Source of the DNA: JAGMXM01 sp964458325
GTDB taxonomy: Bacteria; Verrucomicrobiota; Verrucomicrobiia; Limisphaerales; UBA1319
NCBI GenBank assembly: GCA_964458325.1
Contig: CAYWIM010000036.1
Span: 1 to 40,886, forward strand
Direction of reading: 5' to 3'
Length of the DNA stretch: 40,886 bases
The notes beneath the pieces are model-generated. The model saw nothing but the letters and a program-made list of their open reading frames with translations. It searched no databases and was not told where the DNA came from. The position numbers were made by a program, and so were the translations under genes. Shown one piece after another: positions 34,005 through 40,886 of this stretch (positions within the stretch are counted from its first letter, which is position 1; the number at the start of each line of letters is the position of its first letter).

Positions 34005-34883
34005 TCAGCCGCCCTTGAGCACCACGAGGAACTGCTTCATCGCCGGCGACAGCACCTTGTTCTTCTTCACGATCGCGGCCAGCGGGCGGTAGAACTCCCC
34101 GTCCTCGATCATGACCTGCGCAAGCGTCTGGTTGGCCACCTCCTGGACCACCGTGGCCTGCGGAACCACCGAGACCCCCGCGTCGATCTCGACAGCGCGC
34201 TTCACGGTCTCGATGTTGTCGAACTCCATCACGTTGTTCACCTGGATCCCATGGTCCTTCAGGATCCGGTCGATGGCCTTGCGCGTCGGGATGTCGGGCT
34301 CGAACCCGATGAATTTCTGGCTCGACAGGGCGCTGAGCCGGATGCTCTTGCCCTTGGCGAACGGGTGTTGGGGGTGGCAGATCAAGACCAGACGATCCTT
34401 GCGCAGCGGGATGATCTCGAGCTTGCTGTCGCGCGACGGATAGGCGACCAGACCCAGGTCGACCACGTTGCCGAGCACGTCCTCATACACCTGGTTGGCC
34501 CGGCGGTACTCCACGTGCACGTTCACCGTGGGATAGGTTCGAAGATACCTCTTCAGGTAGGGCGGCAGATCGTGCAGCCCGATGCTGTAGATCGTCGCCA
34601 GCCGGATCGTTCCGGAGATCACGTCCTTGATCTCCTGCAGCTTGCTGTGAAGGGCGTCGTAGATCTGAATGATCTGCTTGCTGTAGTCATACATGATCTG
34701 CCCCTCCCGAGTCAGCCGGAACTTCTTCTTGCTGCGCTCGATGAGGACGGACTTGAACTGGCGCTCGAGAGAGCTGATCTGCTGGCTGACAGCGGACTGG
34801 GTGACCTCGTTGATCTGGGCGGCTTTGGTAAAGCTCTCGGTCTCAGCCAGATCGCAGAACATCTTCAGGCTTTCAATTTGCAT
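34005..34883 (-). CDS. LysR-type transcriptional regulator
   Basis: A cytoplasmic DNA-binding regulator of 292 residues, the normal family size. The N-terminal winged helix-turn-helix is complete (LKMFCDLAETESFTKAAQ, EVTQSAVSQQISSLE, FRLTREGQIMYDY), followed by a linker helix and a periplasmic-binding-protein-like effector domain (GTIRLATIYSIGLHDLPPYL, VVDLGLVAYPS, AVEIDAGVSVVPQATV). The effector-binding part resembles CysB/CbbR-like members, but the ligand cannot be inferred. The start ATG follows a sigma-70 promoter and a palindromic site, suggesting autoregulation. Its divergent neighbourhood contains only non-coding DNA before the superoxide dismutase gene, also on the minus strand. The gene has fewer GC-ending codons than its neighbours in places (KKKFRL, IIQIYD). 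Confidence 0.95.
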   Translation of the reverse strand: MQIESLKMFCDLAETESFTKAAQINEVTQSAVSQQISSLERQFKSVLIERSKKKFRLTREGQIMYDYSKQIIQIYDALHSKLQEIKDVISGTIRLATIYSIGLHDLPPYLKRYLRTYPTVNVHVEYRRANQVYEDVLGNVVDLGLVAYPSRDSKLEIIPLRKDRLVLICHPQHPFAKGKSIRLSALSSQKFIGFEPDIPTRKAIDRILKDHGIQVNNVMEFDNIETVKRAVEIDAGVSVVPQATVVQEVANQTLAQVMIEDGEFYRPLAAIVKKNKVLSPAMKQFLVVLKGG

Positions 34884-34889
34884 AAGGCC

Positions 34890-34921
34890 AATACGACTTG
34901 CAAAGCGCCAAGTATCGTATT
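34890..34921. promoter_or_regulatory. Palindromic operator upstream of the LysR gene
   Basis: AATACGACTTG (34890-34900) and CAAGTATCGTATT (34909-34921) are near-perfect inverted arms (the right arm has two extra bases) around an 8-base centre. The site lies 7 bases upstream of the LysR start codon and overlaps the predicted -10 region, consistent with autoregulation by the LysR protein. Confidence 0.55.
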
Positions 34922-34938
34922 AAATAACCTTATGTCAA
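34911..34938 (-). promoter_or_regulatory. Sigma-70 promoter of the LysR gene
   Basis: On the minus strand a perfect -35 TTGACA (34938-34933) and a -10 GATACT (34916-34911; four of six matches to TATAAT) are separated by 16 bases. The start codon lies about 28 bases beyond the -10 box. The -10 overlaps the palindrome described for 34890-34921. Confidence 0.7.
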
Positions 34939-35062
34939 TAGCGAATCGTGAGGGATTCTGATGTTCATGGGCGACCTGGGATCCCCATTAGGGCCTGTGC
35001 ATCCACGGTCCTTTCGATCGCCCACGAACCGAATCCGCTGCGCCCACACCGAGGCCCGCCCT

Positions 35063-35779
<717 letters not shown>

Positions 35780-35977
35780 CTTCGAGTTTCCTTTCTTGGA
35801 TTCTTTTCGGGTTTCTTGCGGTTGCCGGGTGGGCGCGAAACGTCATCGCTCGCTGGCTGCCAGCCGTGTCGATCCGGCGGCAGCAGCACTGCACCCTTCT
35901 GGCAACAGACGCCCGATACCATATCATAGCCGGGGCGTTTTTCCAGTCGCCCGCTCCTTTTGACCGCACCCGGGGCG

Positions 35978-36042
35978 CAAAAACCTTCAAGATTGTGAAA
36001 TCGGCCTTGAAAGTTGCCTTGGCCTGTCGGCCATGGTCGACG
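35978..36042 (+). repeat. 65-bp dispersed repeat, copy 1
   Basis: This starts CAAAAACCTTCAAGATTGTG and ends TCGACG, and matches 40822-40886 with only four mismatches over 65 bases. Within it TTGGCCTGTCGGCCATG contains a GGCC-tgtc-GGCC palindrome. It lies in the 725-base non-coding stretch between the superoxide dismutase start and the adhesin gene, in which no gene is supported. Confidence 0.85.
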
Positions 36043-36086
36043 CCCATGAACCGCTCACGCCGGGTCGGGGGGCCCGGCCTGTGTAA

Positions 36087-36328
36087 GCCCGGTGCCCTCA
36101 CCGGGCGGTTCTGGGAAAGCGGCAGAGGACTACCGCGCTCGTGGCTGACGCCCGGTTCGGACACACCTATGCAGTGCGCGAAGCGTCGGAGCGCGGGCCT
36201 CCTGGCCCGCAGCGCGAACGGGTTGACGTGCGGCGGCCGGTGGTTGAGGGAAAGCGAATAGCTGACGGCTGCTGCGGACGAGGACGTCCGCGATCCGGCA
36301 GACTGGGAGTGCGGCAGCCCTCTGCGGC
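36087..36328. repeat. Cluster of five REP-like hairpins
   Basis: Five short palindromes with 7-8-base stems and 4-base loops lie within 242 bases: GCCCGGTG-ccct-CACCGGGC (36087-36106), GCGGCAG-agga-CTACCGC (36119-36136, one mismatch), GCGGGCC-tcct-GGCCCGC (36193-36210), GCGGACG-agga-CGTCCGC (36274-36291) and GCGGCAG-ccct-CTGCGGC (36311-36328, imperfect). The recurring GCGG...AGGA...CCGC pattern, in both orientations, marks a repeated extragenic palindrome family. No gene is supported here. Confidence 0.75.
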
Positions 36329-36504
36329 CTTTTGGGAAGAGCTTGCAGCCTGCTTTCGATTGCCAAGCCGCAATCCTCTGTTTTCAATTTTGTCCTACGC
36401 CCATCGGCTCGGCCTCCTCAAAATTCCCTTTTCATTCCATTGAAAGCGGGTCAAAATGAAGCCACGGTCTGAATTGAACGCAACGCAATTACATGTCGTA
36501 AACT

Positions 36505-39500
36505 ATGCAGACAAATCCAATTACCAAGAAGACGCTGCTGGGCCTGGGTCTGGCGGCCGCGCTGGGCGCGACGGCTCGAGCCGACTTTGATCCGATCCCC
36601 CTGACACCGGAGAGCTTTTCCCACGACGTGGTGGTCGAAAGAACGGCCCCTGCGCCGCTCAACGTCTTCGCGTCCGCCACGATGGACGGCGGCACCAACA
36701 ACAATGCTTGGGTCTGGTTCGAGCAAGGCTACCTGCCCTCGCTGCCAACAGCCGGTCTGCCCGAGCAAGGGACCACCTTCACCGCTGTCAGCGACGTCGC
36801 GCACGTGTTCAAGATGGCGTCCGATTACACGGCGAACAACGCGCTCCTGGTTTACAGCAACGCCCTGCCGAGCGCGAAGCTGACGTTCACGGCCCCCGGG
36901 GCCTACTACCAGCTCTCCGCACTGGTTGCGGGGGGCGGCGTCGTGTCCAACCTGGCCTACACGGTTCACTACCAGAATGGGGCTACGGAAATCGGCTCGA
37001 TCCAGGTCTACGATTGGTTCAACTCGCCTCCGGAAATCGCATGGAATGCCGCAGGCCGTCTCAACTTCGATAACGGCCAGGTTGGCAATCTCAGGTCCAG
37101 CGATCCGAAGCTGTTCTACGCTGACATCTATCTGATGGACGCCAGCACGCCTGTCACCGGCATTACGTTCTCCTCGACCAATGGCAATCGCGCGGCGGTC
37201 TTCGGCGTCAGCGGCTGGACGTCCATGGATGGGTGCAAGCCCATCGACCTGGCCGGGTTCAACCGCGACATGATTGTCGAGAAGACCGCTCCGGTGACCG
37301 GCACACTGCAGAACCGGATCAACGCGGCGATGGACAGCGGGTATGCAACGGTCACGGGCAACACCTGGTACGAAGCGGGATTCAATCCCGCCGCGCCCGC
37401 GACTGGCCTGCCGGCCGCAGGATCCACGCTGGTTGTCGGCGGCACCAACACATTCGTGATGCCGGCATCCTACGCCACCAACAACGCCCTCTTCATCGCC
37501 GCGGCCGGCGGCTTCACCTCCGGAACATTGACGCTCGATGCGCCCGCGGCTTACACGGGCATATCGTTCCTGACGGCGGCTGGAAACGGGCCCCTGGTCG
37601 CCACCGTCACTGTCACTCACAACGACGCGACCACCGAGGAATTCTCGTTGAGCATACCCGACTGGTTCAATCAGCCCAACGAGGCGTATATCGTTGCCGG
37701 CCGTGTCAATCCGGTCGACATGACCTTCAACAATGTCAACTCGACGAATCCGCGGCTCTTCGCCCTCACCATCACGCCCGCTTCGCCCACGCCCATCACT
37801 CAGATCGCGTTTGCGTATGTGAGCGGCGGCCGTGGCCCGGTCTTCGCCGTCAGCGGCCAGACGACCGCCGGCGGCGCGTTCAATCCCGTGGCCGTCAGCG
37901 GGTTCAATGCCGATGTCGTTGTCGAGGCGAATCCGCCGTGGCCGCCGCGCGGCCTCCAGGCCTACACGACCGCCACCATGGACGGCGGGGTGGGCAACAC
38001 CGGCAATACGTGGATCGAGCGGGGCATCTATCCTCAATTCCCCGATTGCGGTCTGCCTCCGGCGGGCACGATCATCACCAGCCTGGACAAGAGCGATCAT
38101 CACTACCAACTGCCCGCCACTTACACTGGGAATAACGCCGCGTTCGTCGACTCGGTGCGGAGCAATATCAACCTGACCCTGGCCGAGCCGAAGGCCTACT
38201 CGGCCCTCTCGTTCCTGAGCGCCACGGCCAACAACAGCGTCACCAATGAGGTGGTCATCCAGTTCCAGGATGGCACCAGCGAGACCAACACCTTCACCTC
38301 GCGCGATTGGTTCAACAACTCGCCCTATGCCTTCACTGCTCGAGGACGCGTCCACGTGATCAATGGCACCATCAACAACGCGCACACGACCAACCCGCGG
38401 CTGTACGAAGCCGAGTTCCCGCTGATGAATCATGTCAGCCCCGTCACGAATATCGTCCTCAAGTTCCTCGGCGCCGTGAACCCCACCACGGGGCGCATGG
38501 TCGTGCTGGCGGTCAGCGCGACGGCGGGCGCGGTTCGGCCGATCATCAGGACTGTCCCGAGCACCATGCTGGTCCTCGAAGGCCCGCAGGTGTTTTCCGC
38601 TACCATGGGCGGCGGCGACGAGCCGATCTCGTATCAATGGTATCGCGGCACGGGCGGCGCGTTCGCGCCGATTGCCAACGGCGGGGCCGTCTCCGGCGCC
38701 AACACCACCGACCTGACCTACAATCCGATGCTCTGGACCGACGCGGGCGATTTCTACATGGTCGCCTCGAACGTCGCCGGGTCCTCGACCAGCGCGGTGT
38801 TCACCGTGAGCTTGCGTTCGGGCTTGCCGGATGTCACCCAGCCGGGCGACTCGATCTCGATCTACCAGCCTAATGGCGGGGATGTGCCGCCGGCCAACGA
38901 GAACGTCGAGCACTCGATCGACAACCTGATGGCGAAGTACCTTAATCGCGGCGGCGGCGAGAGCCCGTTCGTTGGGCCCGCCGGCTTCGTCGTGACCCCG
39001 TCCATGGGCGGCTCGATTGTCAGCGTCCTCCGGTTCTACACGGCCAATGACACCGAGAATCGCGATCCGGCCAGCTACCTTTTGGAAGGATCGAGAGACG
39101 GCGGCGGCACTTACACGACAATCGCCACCGGCGCGCTCGCCTTGCCGGCGGGACGCAATACAAACAGCACCGAGGTCGTGAATCCGTTGGCCCAGAACCT
39201 TCAGGAGGTTCGCATCTCGAACACGAGCGGCTACACCACCTACCGGATGAGCTTCTCGAGTGTCAAAGGCGCCACGGAGACCTTTATGCAAATCGGCGAG
39301 GTCGAGCTTCTGGGCGTGGCGGATCCCAACTCGCCGCCTGCGATCGTGTCGCCGCCTGCCAACACGGTGGCGAACGAGGGCGGCCCTGCCGCGTTCTCGG
39401 TAACAGCCGTCGGGCCGGGCACGCTCGGCTATCAATGGTACGACGTCACCTGGGGCGAGCCGGGGACTCCTGTCGCGGGCCAGACCGGGCCCACGATGGT

Positions 39501-40722
39501 CCTCTCGGCCGTCACTGCGGCCATGAACGGCAATCTCTATCGTGTCGTGGTGAGCAACGAGTTTGGGGCTGTCACCGGCCCGGCCATCGCCAATCCGGCC
39601 GCGCAGCTGACGGTGAACAGCGGGCCGCCGATGGTTGTGACGGACATCGATCTCGAGGCCGTGGTCTATGCGGGGCGCACTTATGTGTTGTCCGTTCCTG
39701 TCATCGGCACTCAGCCGATTACCTATCAGTGGCAAAAGAACGGCATCAACCTCGCCGACACGGATCGGATCAGCGGATCTCAGAGCAACGTGTTGACCAT
39801 CGTCAACGCCCAGGCCGGCGATACCGGCAATTACCAGCTGGCCACCATCCAGAACAGCCAGGGCAGCGCGCAGACATCGATCCAGGCCCTCACGGTCCAG
39901 ACGGTGGCCGCGCTGACACCATACGGCGCGGGCTGGGCTCTCAACGGAGCCCCTTCTCCGGCGACCGTCACCGAAGGCGTTCTCGAGCTGAGCGCTGGCG
40001 TGGGCAGCACGGCCCGGAGCGCCTGGTACAAGCATCAGCTCTACGCTCGTGCGTTCAAGGCGTCGTTTGTCTATCAAGATGTCGGCGGAGCCGGCGCGGA
40101 CGGCATCGCGTTCGTCGCGCAGCGCGATCCTCGAGGGACAACCGCGCTGGGCGCCAATGGCGGCAGCCTGGGTTACTCGACCATCACGCCCAGCGCAGCG
40201 CTCCAGATCAACATCTATGCCAACAACACTCCCGGGATCGCGTTCCATACCAACGGCGCGACTGGCGGCTACACCGCCACCGGGCCGGTCAACGTCGCCA
40301 GCGGCGACCCGATCAAGGTGACCATGATCTACCTGGATGGCGTCGCACATGTCACCCTCAGCAACATGGTGAACGCGGCCACCTACACCGTGGATCTTCC
40401 CGTGGGTGACTTCCCCACAATGCTCGGAGGCGATCTCGCCTGGGTCGGATTCACCGGCGCGGACGGCGGCACTGCCTCGACCCAGCAGGTCAGCGAGTTC
40501 CAATACATCCCGCTGCCGACGCTGGCGGCCGAGAGGGCGGGCAGCAATGTCGTCCTGTCCTGGCCGGCATCGATTCCCGGATACAAGGTCCAGGCCGCCA
40601 CCAGCCTCAACCCGGCCGACTGGGCTGACGCAGGATTGACCGAGATCCTCGTCGATGGCCAATACCAGGCCACCACATCCGTCGGCACCGGCAACCGGTT
40701 CTACCGCCTGGCGATGCCGTAG
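36505..40722 (+). CDS. Giant exported adhesin-like protein with lectin and Ig-like domains
   Basis: A 1405-residue exported protein, probably for binding glycans or surfaces. The signal peptide is TLLGLGLAAALGATARA. Three tandem repeats of about 215 residues follow (27-243, 246-455, 461-673), each with PIxLxxFxxDvVVExxxP, an ATMDGG or AAMDSG, a W-x-E/F-x-G-x-xP, a DWFNxxP and a GR-V/L-N-x-G/N motif, probably carbohydrate-binding beta-sandwiches. Next come an Ig-like domain (674-770, ISYQWYRGTGG), a discoidin-like domain (772-939), two more Ig-like domains (939-1132) and an L-type-lectin-like domain (1133-1336). The shared C-terminal module closes it with NRFYRLAMP. No catalytic motif is seen. 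It stands alone, ends at a strong terminator and is flanked by copies of a 65-bp repeat. Confidence 0.82.
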   Translation: MQTNPITKKTLLGLGLAAALGATARADFDPIPLTPESFSHDVVVERTAPAPLNVFASATMDGGTNNNAWVWFEQGYLPSLPTAGLPEQGTTFTAVSDVAHVFKMASDYTANNALLVYSNALPSAKLTFTAPGAYYQLSALVAGGGVVSNLAYTVHYQNGATEIGSIQVYDWFNSPPEIAWNAAGRLNFDNGQVGNLRSSDPKLFYADIYLMDASTPVTGITFSSTNGNRAAVFGVSGWTSMDGCKPIDLAGFNRDMIVEKTAPVTGTLQNRINAAMDSGYATVTGNTWYEAGFNPAAPATGLPAAGSTLVVGGTNTFVMPASYATNNALFIAAAGGFTSGTLTLDAPAAYTGISFLTAAGNGPLVATVTVTHNDATTEEFSLSIPDWFNQPNEAYIVAGRVNPVDMTFNNVNSTNPRLFALTITPASPTPITQIAFAYVSGGRGPVFAVSGQTTAGGAFNPVAVSGFNADVVVEANPPWPPRGLQAYTTATMDGGVGNTGNTWIERGIYPQFPDCGLPPAGTIITSLDKSDHHYQLPATYTGNNAAFVDSVRSNINLTLAEPKAYSALSFLSATANNSVTNEVVIQFQDGTSETNTFTSRDWFNNSPYAFTARGRVHVINGTINNAHTTNPRLYEAEFPLMNHVSPVTNIVLKFLGAVNPTTGRMVVLAVSATAGAVRPIIRTVPSTMLVLEGPQVFSATMGGGDEPISYQWYRGTGGAFAPIANGGAVSGANTTDLTYNPMLWTDAGDFYMVASNVAGSSTSAVFTVSLRSGLPDVTQPGDSISIYQPNGGDVPPANENVEHSIDNLMAKYLNRGGGESPFVGPAGFVVTPSMGGSIVSVLRFYTANDTENRDPASYLLEGSRDGGGTYTTIATGALALPAGRNTNSTEVVNPLAQNLQEVRISNTSGYTTYRMSFSSVKGATETFMQIGEVELLGVADPNSPPAIVSPPANTVANEGGPAAFSVTAVGPGTLGYQWYDVTWGEPGTPVAGQTGPTMVLSAVTAAMNGNLYRVVVSNEFGAVTGPAIANPAAQLTVNSGPPMVVTDIDLEAVVYAGRTYVLSVPVIGTQPITYQWQKNGINLADTDRISGSQSNVLTIVNAQAGDTGNYQLATIQNSQGSAQTSIQALTVQTVAALTPYGAGWALNGAPSPATVTEGVLELSAGVGSTARSAWYKHQLYARAFKASFVYQDVGGAGADGIAFVAQRDPRGTTALGANGGSLGYSTITPSAALQINIYANNTPGIAFHTNGATGGYTATGPVNVASGDPIKVTMIYLDGVAHVTLSNMVNAATYTVDLPVGDFPTMLGGDLAWVGFTGADGGTASTQQVSEFQYIPLPTLAAERAGSNVVLSWPASIPGYKVQAATSLNPADWADAGLTEILVDGQYQATTSVGTGNRFYRLAMP

Positions 40723-40749
40723 CACACGGATCATCATCTGAAATCACAC

Positions 40750-40775
40750 AAAGGCCGGGCTCGAGCCCGGCCTTT
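40750..40775 (+). terminator. Intrinsic terminator of the adhesin-like gene
   Basis: AAAGGCCGGGCTC and its perfect complement GAGCCCGGCCTTT form a 13-pair palindrome starting 27 bases past the stop, with a five-T tract at the 3' side. It lacks a clear loop, so the central TCGA would open. Confidence 0.85.
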
Positions 40776-40821
40776 TTCATTTGGTGCGCCCGGATCCGCG
40801 ACGCCGATCCAGAGTGCAAGA

Positions 40822-40886
40822 CAAAAACCTTCAGGATTGTGAAATCGGCATGGAAAGTTGCCTTGGCCTGTCGGCCATGCTCGACG
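40822..40886 (+). repeat. 65-bp dispersed repeat, copy 2 (cut by window end)
   Basis: This matches 35978-36042 with four mismatches, in the same orientation. The window ends within it, so its full length is not known. Confidence 0.85.

Noticed and set aside
36451..40737. 1428-residue minus-strand reading frame opposite the adhesin-like gene
   Set aside because: Arg/Gly/Val-rich shadow of the plus-strand gene, which has a signal peptide, repeats and known domain types.

Overview
The window looks like a chromosomal segment of a GC-rich, heterotrophic member of the Verrucomicrobiota. The evidence is gene content: a Minf_1886-type protein (a family restricted to Verrucomicrobia and Planctomycetes), a PEP-CTERM protein, sulfatases, and a dominance of very large exported proteins built from Ig-like, PA14, Calx-beta and lectin-like modules. 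No rRNA, tRNA, CRISPR array or phage structural gene was seen. About half of the coding capacity is predicted to be exported and aimed at polysaccharides or surfaces.

Layout. At 1-6.2 kb there is an exported sulfatase and a GH28-like beta-helix protein. They are followed by about 1 kb of gene debris (an ECF-sigma start fragment and a sulfatase reduced to its two ends) and an IS1380-type transposase. At 6.4-14.2 kb there is a 1767-residue metzincin-like protease carrying two PA14/Calx-beta blocks, an Ig-domain protein, and an aldo/keto reductase tail. At 14.2-19.5 kb three minus-strand exported genes encode a DUF5060-type glycoside hydrolase, an alpha/beta esterase and a PEP-CTERM protein. At 19.8-25 kb there is a DUF3303-like protein, a three-copy GC-rich repeat, a nucleotidyltransferase-like protein, and the leuS - small membrane protein - Minf_1886 group. 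At 25-28.8 kb there is a three-fold-repeat DUF4623-like protein.

At 29-33.9 kb a compact regulatory locus encodes a sigma-54-dependent response regulator, a small coiled-coil exported protein behind a good sigma-54 (-24/-12) promoter, an outer-membrane beta-barrel and a sensor kinase. At 34-35.8 kb there is a LysR regulator with an operator-like palindrome over its promoter, and a Tat-type superoxide dismutase. At 35.8-36.5 kb there is a non-coding stretch rich in REP-like hairpins. At 36.5-40.7 kb there is a 1405-residue adhesin-like protein ending in a strong terminator. A 65-bp repeat lies on both sides of that last gene.

The two most interesting signals are both inferences from the sequence. 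First, a common C-terminal module of about 65 residues, ending near Phe-Tyr/Phe-Arg-Leu, is shared by six otherwise unrelated exported proteins, which suggests a sorting or anchoring tag. Second, the response regulator / sigma-54 promoter / coiled-coil / beta-barrel / kinase locus looks like a self-contained envelope-sensing system.
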